Of a stretch of DNA of 64,000 nt, positions 1 to 8,547 are shown in pieces. Where the stretch lies: the NCBI RefSeq assembly GCF_026672425.1, contig NZ_JAPPRC010000003.1, positions 850,501 through 914,500 of the forward strand. The letters run 5' to 3'. Every line of letters begins with the position of its first letter. Position 1 is the first letter of the stretch. Under the pieces are notes generated by a model. It saw only the letters and a list, made by a program, of their open reading frames with translations. It did not search any database and had not been told where the DNA came from. A program made the translations under genes and the position numbers. The stretch comes from Pannonibacter sp. SL95. GTDB taxonomy: Bacteria > Pseudomonadota > Alphaproteobacteria > Rhizobiales > Stappiaceae.

Positions 1-218
1 CGGATGATTTTTTCGTGGACCTCGTCCGCCTGTGCGTGTTAGTGCGATTCATAGGGCTTCGCTTCAGAAGCCAGCTGCAGGATATGCGATGACCGCGTGC
101 CACGACCAACGACGACGACGTTGCCGGCGAGATCCGTTCTCGTCCGCCTTCGCACGTCTGGTTGCTGGCTGCTGAGCGGATCATCCGCTTCGGCGGATAC
201 GGGCAACGGACGCGACTG

Positions 219-746
219 ATGTCCATATCTGCCCAGGATCCCCTGACCATGAAAGCCGACACCTGGTTCATTCGCCTCGAGCACCCTTGCGACGAGGCCG
301 CAGTTGACGCCCTGCAAGCCGCAGCCTTTGGCCCTGGCCGCTTTGCCCGCACAGCCTTCCGCATCCGCGAGGGCATCCCGCATGACGAGCGCCTCAGCTA
401 CGTCGGCCTTGCCGGCGATCAGGTCGCTGGTTCCGTCCGTCTGACGCGCATCCGCATCGGCGACACGCCGGCGATGCTGCTCGGGCCGCTGACTGTCGCG
501 CCGGAGTACAAGAACCGGGGTCTTGGCAAGCTCCTGATGCGCACGGCGCTCGATGAGGCGCGGCGGCTCGGCGAGACTGCCGTACTGCTGGTGGGCGATC
601 CGCCCTATTACGGTCCCTTCGGCTTCGATCCGGTGCCCTTCGGCCGCATTGTCATGCCCGGGCCGGTCGATCCGAACCGGTTGCTGGTCGCGATGCTGGA
701 CGGCTCGCCGATGCCGTCCGGTCTCGTTCGCGGCGGAGCGGTTTAA
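219..746 (+). CDS. GNAT family N-acetyltransferase (YhbS-like)
   Basis: Predicted acetyl-CoA-dependent acetyltransferase with unknown acceptor. The acetyl-CoA loop is visible as NRGLGK near residues 99-104, following a VAPEYKN strand. The C-terminal motif with PPYYGPFGF is typical of the YhbS subgroup. The frame is open from 162, but I prefer ATG 219 (MSISAQD) or ATG 249 (MKADTW), because the first 19 residues look like translated leader. It converges on cca, and the stop codons overlap by 4 bases. The fold assignment is firm; the substrate cannot be inferred. Confidence 0.85.
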   Translation: MSISAQDPLTMKADTWFIRLEHPCDEAAVDALQAAAFGPGRFARTAFRIREGIPHDERLSYVGLAGDQVAGSVRLTRIRIGDTPAMLLGPLTVAPEYKNRGLGKLLMRTALDEARRLGETAVLLVGDPPYYGPFGFDPVPFGRIVMPGPVDPNRLLVAMLDGSPMPSGLVRGGAV

Positions 747-1978
747 GCCCGGATCAGCGCAAGCAGGTCGGAGCGGCTGGCGGTGTAGTCACTGTCAGCC
801 CAGACCGTCCTGAGGCGTGCAAGCTCTGCCCCGAGCGCCGGGCCTTTTTCCAGCCCAAGCTCGATCAGGTCGCGTCCCGTCACCGGAAACACCGGTGCGG
901 TCCAGTCCGTCAGCAAGGCCCGCGCGGCGGCAAGCTGCCCTTCGTCCTCGCCTCTGGCCCTCAGCATCGCGGCCGCCAGTGCCAGACCATCGGCCGCCGT
1001 CGCCACGCCCTCGTCGACCAGGAGCGCCTTGACGACGCGCTGCGCATCCGGGGCGGCCACGATGTGATCGGCTGCCAGTCTTGCGCCAACCATCCGCTCG
1101 CGTTCGGCATTGGACAACCGCAGGCGCTCGGCCAGCCGTTCAAGGTCATCGGTCTCGAAACCGAACAGCGCGGCGAGGCAGACCGGCGCTGCGGCGGCCT
1201 CCGGCAGATCCGGCTGCAAGTGTTTCAGCGCCTCGAAATCAGCAAGCCGCGCAACCCCACCGGCTACGATCTCCAGGATCCCGCTGTCTTCCATCAGATG
1301 GACGACGGGTGCGGCACCCGCCGTCGTGACCAGTCGCTTCAGCTCGGTCCCGATCCGCTCGGCAGACAGCTGGCGCAGACCATCGCGCAGGGCAATCGAG
1401 GCGCTGAGGCCTTCGGCGTCCAGATCCCCCTGACCATAGCTCGCGTGCATGCGGAAAAAGCGCAGGATGCGCAGATAGTCTTCCCGGATTCGCTGGCTGG
1501 CATCGCCAATGAAACGCACCCGGCGGGCGAGGCAATCGGCAAGCCCGCCCAAGGGGTCATGCAGCGTGCCATCGGCGGAGCAATAAAGCGCGTTCAGCGT
1601 GAAATCGCGCCGTGCCGCGTCATGCGTCCAGTCCCGCCCGAACCGCACCACCGCGTGGCGCCCGAAAGTTTCAACGTCCTCGCGCAAGGTGGTGATCTCG
1701 AAGGCCTCGCCCGAACTCACCACCGTCACCGTGCCGTGGTCGATGCCGGTCGGGATGGCCTTCAGACCGGCCTTCTCGGCCCGTCGCATCACCTGCTGCG
1801 GCAGGGCCGTCGTGCACAGGTCGACATCCATGACCGGTTCGCCGATCAGGCTGTTTCGCACCGCCCCGCCGACAGCGCGCAATTCGTCGCCGTCCTGTTC
1901 GATCGCATCGAACACCCGTTGCAGGGCAGGGGTGCCAAGCCAGTCGGCGCCGGCCAGCGAGGGCAGACTGCTATTCAT
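743..1978 (-). CDS. cca: CCA tRNA nucleotidyltransferase
   Basis: Class II CCA-adding enzyme that builds or repairs the 3' CCA of tRNAs from CTP and ATP. From the chosen ATG the 411-residue protein shows the nucleotidyltransferase core GGAVRN (37-42) and the metal-binding DVD (51-53). It also shows RRDFTLNAL (123-131), which selects the incoming base, and EDYLRILRFFR (166-176). The frame stays open upstream to 2050, but ATG 1978 overlaps the DUF6111 stop by 8 bases, the natural translational coupling in this operon. It is the last gene of the DUF1285-Nudix-DUF6111-cca run. Confidence 0.93.
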   Translation of the reverse strand: MNSSLPSLAGADWLGTPALQRVFDAIEQDGDELRAVGGAVRNSLIGEPVMDVDLCTTALPQQVMRRAEKAGLKAIPTGIDHGTVTVVSSGEAFEITTLREDVETFGRHAVVRFGRDWTHDAARRDFTLNALYCSADGTLHDPLGGLADCLARRVRFIGDASQRIREDYLRILRFFRMHASYGQGDLDAEGLSASIALRDGLRQLSAERIGTELKRLVTTAGAAPVVHLMEDSGILEIVAGGVARLADFEALKHLQPDLPEAAAAPVCLAALFGFETDDLERLAERLRLSNAERERMVGARLAADHIVAAPDAQRVVKALLVDEGVATAADGLALAAAMLRARGEDEGQLAAARALLTDWTAPVFPVTGRDLIELGLEKGPALGAELARLRTVWADSDYTASRSDLLALIRA

Positions 1979-2231
1979 AATGCCCCGGAATGAGCACCCC
2001 GTCGCGGAACTCGGCGGGCTTGTATTCCTTGTCCTGCGGCATCCGGTCAAAGCTAGCCATCAGCACGAAGCCGCCAATGCTGATGAGGAGCCCGCTGAAC
2101 ACGAGCCAGAACACGGGCCCGTTGCGCCAGTTGTCGGCACTCTGTCCCTTGCGGGTAAACCAGAGCCACAGCGCATAGCCGATAAACGGCAGCAGGAAGA
2201 ACAGGAGCTGGGTCAGAACCACGCGCAGCAT
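1971..2231 (-). CDS. DUF6111 family small membrane protein
   Basis: An 86-residue protein with two predicted transmembrane helices, roughly residues 5-25 and 40-60, separated by a basic/polar loop. The C-terminus is short and hydrophilic. Proteins of this family sit between the CoA-type Nudix gene and cca in many alphaproteobacteria, as here. Its ATG shares a base with the Nudix stop (TGATG), and its end overlaps the cca start, so it is translationally coupled on both sides. Function is unknown. The family call rests on length, topology and position. Confidence 0.75.
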   Translation of the reverse strand: MLRVVLTQLLFFLLPFIGYALWLWFTRKGQSADNWRNGPVFWLVFSGLLISIGGFVLMASFDRMPQDKEYKPAEFRDGVLIPGHYE

Positions 2232-2869
2232 CAGCCATACACCGTTTCGTAAAGGGAGCGGACGATGCCCGCCGTGACGCCCCAGATGTATCTGGTTTCA
2301 TAGGGCATGGCATAGAAATAGCGCGCCTGGCCCTGCCAGTCCCGGCTTTGGCGCAAATGATTTGCCGGATCCATCAGGAAGCCGAGCGGAACCTCGAACA
2401 CGTCCGCCACCTCGCCGGGGTTCGGTGTCAAAACCGGATCGCCGCTGACGAAGCCGATGATCGGTGTCACCCGGTAGCCCGAGCCGGTGAGATAGGGGGC
2501 AAGCCGGGCGAAGGGTTCGACATGATCGCGGCTGAGGCCGATTTCCTCCTCGGCCTCGCGCAGGGCCGCCATTTCCGGCGTCCCGTCTTCCGGGTCGATC
2601 TTTCCACCTGGAAACGCCACCTGGCCGGCATGGGCGTTCAGATGGGCGGTGCGTTCGGTGAACAGCACGCTGGCCCGCCCTTGTCCCCGGTCGAGAATCG
2701 GGATCAGCACGGCCGCCTCGCGCGGCGCGCCGGTCCACTTGGCATAAGGCCCCATGTCCGGATTGAGGACATGGTCGCCCGTCACCAGGTCCGCCGGCAC
2801 GGGCAGCCGGGCGCTGGCCCGGGTCCGGAACTCCGCAACGCCGAAGGGGGCAAGGTCGAGAACACTCAC
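2231..2869 (-). CDS. CoA pyrophosphatase, Nudix family (NudL-like)
   Basis: Nudix hydrolase of 212 residues, predicted to cleave coenzyme A or its esters to 3',5'-ADP and phosphopantetheine derivatives. The Nudix box occupies about residues 88-112, with the REAEEEIGL metal-binding core preceded by PGGKIDPEDG. The upstream LNAHAGQVAFPGG stretch is the signature segment of the CoA-type (NudL/YeaB) subgroup. The start codon overlaps the DUF1285 stop by 4 bases (ATGA). The grouping with cca is common in this order, but I see no metabolic link between them. Confidence 0.88.
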   Translation of the reverse strand: MSVLDLAPFGVAEFRTRASARLPVPADLVTGDHVLNPDMGPYAKWTGAPREAAVLIPILDRGQGRASVLFTERTAHLNAHAGQVAFPGGKIDPEDGTPEMAALREAEEEIGLSRDHVEPFARLAPYLTGSGYRVTPIIGFVSGDPVLTPNPGEVADVFEVPLGFLMDPANHLRQSRDWQGQARYFYAMPYETRYIWGVTAGIVRSLYETVYG

Positions 2870-3465
2870 GCTGCAGTCTCCCCGGTCGTGTCTTCGCTCA
2901 GCACAGTCAGCGCCTCCGGCGGCAAGGCAAAGAAGGCTCCCTCACTCCATACGCCGGTTTCGCCATTTCGGACGTCGAAAAGCGCAGCCAGCTCGTAGAG
3001 CAGTGGCCTCGACAGCAGCGCCTCAAGCCGCCCGCGAACCAGCACATAGGGCTTCAGGCCTTCGGTTTCTGGCTCCACCACGAAGCGGAGGGGATGCTCC
3101 GGCCCCGCTGTCACCACATCGCCGACACTGGTGCGCAAAGTGAGTCGCTGCGCTGCACTCTCGCCCTCCGCGTGCAGTTCGACCGCCAGGAAGGGGGCGT
3201 CATCCACCCGGATGCGCACCTTTTCCACAGGGGTCACAAGATAGTGAGCGCCGTCCTCGTCGCGCCGCAGCACCGAGGCGAACAGGCGCACCAGGGCCTC
3301 CCGGCCGATGGGGGAGCCCATGTAGTGCCAGGTGCCGTCAACCGCGATGCGCATGTCGAGATCACCGCAGAATGGCGGGTTCCAGCGCTCCACCGGCGGC
3401 TTGCGGCCATTGCCGGCACCGGCACGGGCCAGCAGCGCGGTCAGTCCTGCATCCAGTTGCGTCAT
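2866..3465 (-). CDS. DUF1285 domain-containing protein
   Basis: A 199-residue soluble protein of the DUF1285 family, function unknown. Features seen include the N-terminal PPVERWNPPFCGDLDM segment, HYMGSPIGREALVRLFASVL, and a later VEKVRIRVDDAPF strand. These match the two small beta-rich domains of the family. The frame is open to 3810, but ATG 3465 gives the usual family length. A longer start at 3519 (MARPRVR) is possible. It heads the four-gene minus-strand operon and is divergent from moxR across about 235 bases that should hold both promoters. Confidence 0.8.
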   Translation of the reverse strand: MTQLDAGLTALLARAGAGNGRKPPVERWNPPFCGDLDMRIAVDGTWHYMGSPIGREALVRLFASVLRRDEDGAHYLVTPVEKVRIRVDDAPFLAVELHAEGESAAQRLTLRTSVGDVVTAGPEHPLRFVVEPETEGLKPYVLVRGRLEALLSRPLLYELAALFDVRNGETGVWSEGAFFALPPEALTVLSEDTTGETAA

Positions 3466-3700
3466 CGTCTCGTCCCGTTGTGCCGCTGGCCTGTCGATCC
3501 TGACCCGTGGCCGCGCCATTGTTCCGCCATGTCCCGGCGCTGTGATCTGCTTCGTCGGTCCGCCGCGTAGCCTCAGCATAGCCCTGCTTGCCAGAATTAG
3601 CGGCTTACGGGTGTAAAGATATGCTGTCAGAGTGGCAGGACCAATGGCCCGTTCGGCCAGTCCGTCCGGTGGTGATGCAGGCAAAGCGAAGAGGTCCGCG

Positions 3701-4714
3701 ATGAGCGCAATCAGCCCCTCCCCAGAAACGGATCCCGCCGCGATCGTGGCCGAGGCCGAAAAGGCCGTTGCCCGGATCGGCGAGGCGAAAGCGGATATCG
3801 CCCGCGTCATCTTCGGTCAGGAAAGCGTCGTCGAGCGCGCTCTGGTGACCATCCTTGCCGGCGGCCACGGGCTCCTTGTCGGCGTTCCCGGCCTTGCCAA
3901 GACCAAGCTGGTCGACACACTCGGCACGGTGCTTGGCCTCAACGCCCGCCGCGTCCAGTTCACCCCGGACCTTATGCCCTCCGACATTCTTGGCGCCGAA
4001 GTCATGGAACAGTCGGCCGACGGCGTGCGTGCGTTCCGCTTCATTGCAGGGCCGGTGTTCTGCCAGCTCCTGATGGCCGATGAAATCAACCGTGCCAGCC
4101 CGCGCACCCAGTCGGCCCTCCTGCAGGCGATGCAGGAATACCACGTCACCGTTGCCGGCCAGCCGCATGACCTGCCGCGCCCGTTCCATGTCCTGGCCAC
4201 CCAGAACCCGCTGGAGCAGGAAGGCACCTATCCCCTGCCGGAAGCCCAGCTTGACCGTTTCCTGATGCAGATTGACGTGCATTATCCCTCGCTTGAGGCC
4301 GAACGGCGCATTCTTCTGGAAACCACCGGTGCGGGCGAAGCCAAGGCCAAGGGCGTCCTGAACGGCGAGGAACTCGCCGCGATCCAGACCCTCGTCCGCC
4401 GCATGCCGGTTGGCGAAAGCGTCGTCGAGGCGATCCTCACGCTCGTGCGGGCGGCTCGCCCGGCTGACGGCGGTGCCGGCGATGACCTGCAGCGCCTCAT
4501 CGCCTGGGGCCCGGGCCCACGCGCCAGCCAGGCCCTGATGCTGACGGTTCGTGCCCGCGCCCTGCTGGAAGGTCGGCTTGCCCCGTCCATCGACGACGTC
4601 CTGGCGCTGGCCGAGCCGGTGTTGCAACACCGCATGGCCTTGACCTTCGCCGCACGTGCCGACGGCCATACCGTCCGGGACGTGATCGGCCGGCTGAAGT
4701 CCAGGATCGGCTGA
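3701..4714 (+). CDS. MoxR family AAA+ ATPase
   Basis: MoxR-type AAA+ ATPase, 337 residues from ATG 3701, with the ribosome-binding site AGAGG just upstream. Walker A is GVPGLAKT at about residue 61, and Walker B is LLMADEIN at about 123-130. The sensor-1 region reads ATQNPLEQEGTYPLPEAQLDRF, the family hallmark. MoxR proteins act as chaperone-like partners of VWA proteins. The next three genes encode a DUF58 protein and two large membrane proteins with VWA-like segments, so a shared complex is likely. In-frame residues upstream of 3701 look non-coding. Confidence 0.9.
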   Translation: MSAISPSPETDPAAIVAEAEKAVARIGEAKADIARVIFGQESVVERALVTILAGGHGLLVGVPGLAKTKLVDTLGTVLGLNARRVQFTPDLMPSDILGAEVMEQSADGVRAFRFIAGPVFCQLLMADEINRASPRTQSALLQAMQEYHVTVAGQPHDLPRPFHVLATQNPLEQEGTYPLPEAQLDRFLMQIDVHYPSLEAERRILLETTGAGEAKAKGVLNGEELAAIQTLVRRMPVGESVVEAILTLVRAARPADGGAGDDLQRLIAWGPGPRASQALMLTVRARALLEGRLAPSIDDVLALAEPVLQHRMALTFAARADGHTVRDVIGRLKSRIG

Positions 4715-4728
4715 GGCGGGAGAGCTGA

Positions 4729-5685
4729 ATGGCGCGCGGCGCGGAGACAGCCACATCCAGGACCGAGCGGGACACCGCCGCAAGCCCCTCGCTTGCCGGC
4801 CCTGCCACCATGGGCGAGGCCCGCAGCCTTGCGGACGCCTTGCCGGATCTCCTTGTTGACGCGCGCCACATCGGCAACACCGTGTCTGCTGGCTGGCATG
4901 GGCGCCGCCGCTCCGGTCCCGGTGAGACCTTCTGGCAGTTCCGCCCCTTCACCATGGGTGAGCCAGCACGCCGCATCGACTGGCGCCGTTCGGCCCGCGA
5001 TGACCATCTCTACGTTCGCGAACGGGAGTGGGAGGCGGCGCATACGCTCTGGCTGTGGGCCGACCTGTCGTCGTCCATGGCCTTCCGCTCAAATCTCAGT
5101 GCCGTGTCAAAGCGCGACCGCGCAGTCGTCCTGATGCTTGCGCTGGCCGACATGCTGGCCGGCAGCGGCGAACGCATCGGCCTGCCGGGCGTGACCCGTC
5201 CGCTGGCAGACCGCAATGCGGCCGAGCGGCTGGCCGATGCGCTGGTGCATCTGGCAAAGCCTGCCGCCTTGCCCGACGCCACCGGCATCCGCCGCTTTTC
5301 GGATGTCGTGCTGATCGCCGACTTTCTCGATCCCATCGCTGACATTGCCGCCTGGGTCGCCCATGTTGCGGGCACTGGCGCGCGCGGCGCGCTGGTCCAG
5401 GTGCTGGACCCGATCGAGGAAACGTTCCCCTTCGATGGCCGGGTCGAGTTCCGCGATCCCGAAAGCGGCCTCAAGCTGACGACGGGGCGCGCCGAAGGCT
5501 GGCGTGCGGCCTATCAGGCGCGCCTTGCGGAACGCAAGGACGCCCTGCGCCAGATCGCCACCCGCGCCGGCTGGAGTTACATCCTGCATCACACTGATCG
5601 CTCGGCGACCGAGCCTCTGCTGGCGCTGCACGAGCGTCTCAGCGGCCATTCGGATGCCCTTGCGGCCAAGGGAGGGCGACTGTGA
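4729..5685 (+). CDS. DUF58 domain-containing protein
   Basis: A 318-residue soluble protein carrying the DUF58 core: GRRRSGPGETFWQFRPF followed by DWRRSARDD and YVREREWE, then a VWA-like stretch LWLWADLSSSM. The DLSSSM segment resembles a MIDAS DxSxS motif. It starts 14 bases after moxR and ends overlapping the next gene. MoxR/DUF58 pairs are widespread and are usually placed with VWA proteins in cell-envelope or complex-assembly roles. The exact client here is unknown. Confidence 0.85.
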   Translation: MARGAETATSRTERDTAASPSLAGPATMGEARSLADALPDLLVDARHIGNTVSAGWHGRRRSGPGETFWQFRPFTMGEPARRIDWRRSARDDHLYVREREWEAAHTLWLWADLSSSMAFRSNLSAVSKRDRAVVLMLALADMLAGSGERIGLPGVTRPLADRNAAERLADALVHLAKPAALPDATGIRRFSDVVLIADFLDPIADIAAWVAHVAGTGARGALVQVLDPIEETFPFDGRVEFRDPESGLKLTTGRAEGWRAAYQARLAERKDALRQIATRAGWSYILHHTDRSATEPLLALHERLSGHSDALAAKGGRL

Positions 5686-8534
5686 TGTTTGGCCTGCCGC
5701 TCGCCTTCGCCACGCCGCTTGTTCTGGGTGCTCTCGTCCTGCTTCCCGTGATCTGGTGGCTGCTTCGCTTCACGCCGCCGCGCCCGCGCGAGGTTACCTT
5801 TCCGCCAACCCGGCTGCTGATCGACATCGAGAAGCGCGAGGAAACGCCGCAGAAGAGCCCGTGGTGGCTCACCTTGCTGCGCCTGCTCATCGCTGCGCTG
5901 CTGATCCTGGCGCTCGCCGGGCCGATGTGGCGCCCTGCGGACCGGCTGGAGCTTGGGGCCGGCCCGGTGCTGCTGCTGCTCGACAACGGCTGGACCTCCG
6001 CCACTGACTGGGATCGCCAGATCGTGGCGGCCCGGGGCGTCCTCGATCTCGCCGAGGCTGCCGAGGTGCCGGTCATGCTGGCCGCCACCGCCGATGGCCC
6101 GGCCCAGCCGCTTGCCCCGACCTCCGCAGCCATTGCCGCCGAGCGTCTGCGCGCCATGGCGCCGCAGCCCTGGGAGCGTCAGCGTGCGGAGCTGGTGACC
6201 GCCCTGCGCAAGGCGATGGCTGAGGCTGCCCCCAGCCATATCGTCTGGATTTCGGACGGCTTGCAGGACCCTTCGGCTGGCGGCTTCCAGCGCGATCTTT
6301 CCGCTCTTGCCGGCACTATCCCGGTAACGCTTTACACCGGTGCGCGCACGCCGCAGGGCATTGCCGCCCTGTCCAGCACGGCGGACGCCCTGACCGCGAC
6401 CGTCATCCGCGCGCCGGAGGGCGGCGCGGACGACGTCCGCCTCCTGGCGCTCGATCCCAAGGGGCTGGTGCTGGGCGAGGCCACCGCCCGTTTTGATGCC
6501 GATGCGGTCAATGCAGAGGCAACCTTTGCCCTGCCCAGCGAGTTGCGCAATGACATCGCCCGGCTGGAAATCGAGGGCGAACGCTCCACGGGTGCCGTGA
6601 AGCTGATTGATGACAGCTGGCGCCGCCGCACCGTTGGCCTGATCTCCGGTGCGGGCGCTGATCAGGCGCAGCCGCTGTTGTCACCGCTCTACTATCTGCA
6701 ACGGGCGCTCGCGCCGTTTGCCGACCTGCGCCTGCCGCGCCAGGGCGATCTTGGCGAGGCGATCCCGGAGCTGCTCGAGCAGGGCGTCTCCGTCGTGATG
6801 CTCGCCGATGTCGGCCGTCTGCCGGATCCGGCCGTCGAGGCTCTGGACCGCTGGGTTCGTGGCGGCGGGCTCCTGGTACGCTTTGCCGGTCCGCGCACGG
6901 CCGGTGGCACTGATGATCTCCTGCCCGTCGCGCTCAGGGCCGGCGGGCGTACCCTTGGCGGCAGCCTGTCCTGGGAACAGCCGCAGAAGCTTGCGCCTTT
7001 CCCGGCCGCCTCGCCCTTTGCCGGGCTCGCTGTCCCTGACGAGGTGCTGGTGTCGCGTCAGGTGCTCGCCGAACCGACGGCGGATCTGCCCGAGCGAAGC
7101 TGGGCCATGCTGACGGATGGCACGCCGCTCGTCACCGCCGGCCGGCGCGGGGAGGGGGCCATTGTCCTGTTCCATGTCACCGCGGACAGCGCCTGGTCCA
7201 ACCTGCCGCTCTCTGGCACCTATGTCGACATGCTGCGCCGCATCGTAGCCTCTGCCAGCGCCGTGGCCGCCGCCCCGGAGGCCGATGCCGCCATTGCCAC
7301 CGACGAGGGGCTCGACACCGAGGTCCGCTCCGTGCTGCCGCCTCTGCGCCTTCTGGATGGCTACGGCGCATTCGGCCCGCCGCTGGCCGAAGTCACCCCG
7401 ATCTCTGCCTCGGCCTTTGCCACCACGCGCGCCAGCCGCGACACACCCCCGGGTCTTTACGGCAGCGAGGACGGCTACCGGGCGCTCAACCTGCTAACGG
7501 GGGGAGAGGCCCTGCTGCCGCTCGACACCTCGGCCTTCGGATCAAGCCTTGATGTCCGCCCCTATCTCGATGCCGAACCGGTCGATCTGCGCGCCGGGCT
7601 GTTCACCGCCGCCTTCCTGCTGCTGGCGCTGGATGCCCTCGTGGTGCTGCTGATGGCGGGCCTGATCAGCCGTCTGCGCCTTGCCCGCGTTGGTGCAACC
7701 GTTGCGCTGGTGGCCGGTCTCGGTCTTGCCGCAGCGCTCCTCGGCCCCTCGCATCCGGCGGCCGCGCAGGCGACCTCCTCTGATGACATCCGGGCGCTTG
7801 AGGCCACCGTTGAGACCCGTCTGGCCTATGTCGTCACCGGCAACCCGGAGATCGACGAGGCCAGCCGCGCCGGTCTCGATGGCCTCTCCCGGTATCTGGC
7901 TGCCCGCACGGCGCTGGAACCCGGCGCGCCCATCGGGCTGGATATCTCCCGTGACGAACTGGCCTTCTTTGCGCTGCTGTACTGGCCCATCGACCCGGCG
8001 AGCCCCAAGCCCGATGCCCGCACCATGAGCCGCATCGACGGCTTCATGCGCGGCGGCGGCACCATCCTGTTCGACACCCGTGACCACATCACCACCTCGG
8101 CCACCGGCCTGTCCGGCACGCCGGCAACGCTGAAGCTGCGCGAGATCCTTGAAGGGCTGGATGTTCCGGCGCTGGAACCGGTGCCTGCCGATCATGTACT
8201 GACCAAGGCCTTCTTCCTGCTCGACAGTTTCCCCGGCCGCTTTGCCACCAGCCCGCTCTGGGTGGAGGCCTCGGATGAAAGCCCCGAAGGCACCGACCGG
8301 CCCGTGCGCGCCGGTGATGGCGTCACTCCGATCCTCATCACCGGCAATGACTTTGCCTCCGCCTGGGCAGTCGATGCCGGTGGCAATCCGCTTTATCCGA
8401 CCGTGCCGGACGATCCGGACCAGCGCGAATACGCCTTCCGCGCCGGCGTCAACATTGTGATCTACAGCCTGACCGGCAACTACAAGGCCGATCAGGTCCA
8501 TGTGCCGGCCCTGCTCGAACGGCTTGGCCAGTGA
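5685..8534 (+). CDS. DUF4159 domain-containing membrane protein with BatA-type N-terminus
   Basis: About 949 residues. The N-terminus has two membrane helices typical of BatA/aerotolerance N-terminal domains (WWLLRFTPPRPR between them). Then comes a VWA-like region in which the expected DxSxS is degenerate (LLLLDNGWTS). Another pair of helices lies near residues 635-690, followed by a C-terminal DUF4159 domain (FALLYWPIDP, FMRGGGTILFDTRD). ATG 5685 overlaps the DUF58 stop as TGATG, with GGAGGG 8 bases upstream; a GTG at 5682 is the alternative. It probably forms an envelope complex with its neighbours. Confidence 0.82.
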   Translation: MFGLPLAFATPLVLGALVLLPVIWWLLRFTPPRPREVTFPPTRLLIDIEKREETPQKSPWWLTLLRLLIAALLILALAGPMWRPADRLELGAGPVLLLLDNGWTSATDWDRQIVAARGVLDLAEAAEVPVMLAATADGPAQPLAPTSAAIAAERLRAMAPQPWERQRAELVTALRKAMAEAAPSHIVWISDGLQDPSAGGFQRDLSALAGTIPVTLYTGARTPQGIAALSSTADALTATVIRAPEGGADDVRLLALDPKGLVLGEATARFDADAVNAEATFALPSELRNDIARLEIEGERSTGAVKLIDDSWRRRTVGLISGAGADQAQPLLSPLYYLQRALAPFADLRLPRQGDLGEAIPELLEQGVSVVMLADVGRLPDPAVEALDRWVRGGGLLVRFAGPRTAGGTDDLLPVALRAGGRTLGGSLSWEQPQKLAPFPAASPFAGLAVPDEVLVSRQVLAEPTADLPERSWAMLTDGTPLVTAGRRGEGAIVLFHVTADSAWSNLPLSGTYVDMLRRIVASASAVAAAPEADAAIATDEGLDTEVRSVLPPLRLLDGYGAFGPPLAEVTPISASAFATTRASRDTPPGLYGSEDGYRALNLLTGGEALLPLDTSAFGSSLDVRPYLDAEPVDLRAGLFTAAFLLLALDALVVLLMAGLISRLRLARVGATVALVAGLGLAAALLGPSHPAAAQATSSDDIRALEATVETRLAYVVTGNPEIDEASRAGLDGLSRYLAARTALEPGAPIGLDISRDELAFFALLYWPIDPASPKPDARTMSRIDGFMRGGGTILFDTRDHITTSATGLSGTPATLKLREILEGLDVPALEPVPADHVLTKAFFLLDSFPGRFATSPLWVEASDESPEGTDRPVRAGDGVTPILITGNDFASAWAVDAGGNPLYPTVPDDPDQREYAFRAGVNIVIYSLTGNYKADQVHVPALLERLGQ

Positions 8535-8547
8535 AGGAGGCGTGGCA

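Noticed and set aside
1..160. A short open frame running in from the left edge (ending near position 91)
   Set aside because: Too short and without recognisable residues. It could be the tail of an upstream gene, but nothing supports a call.
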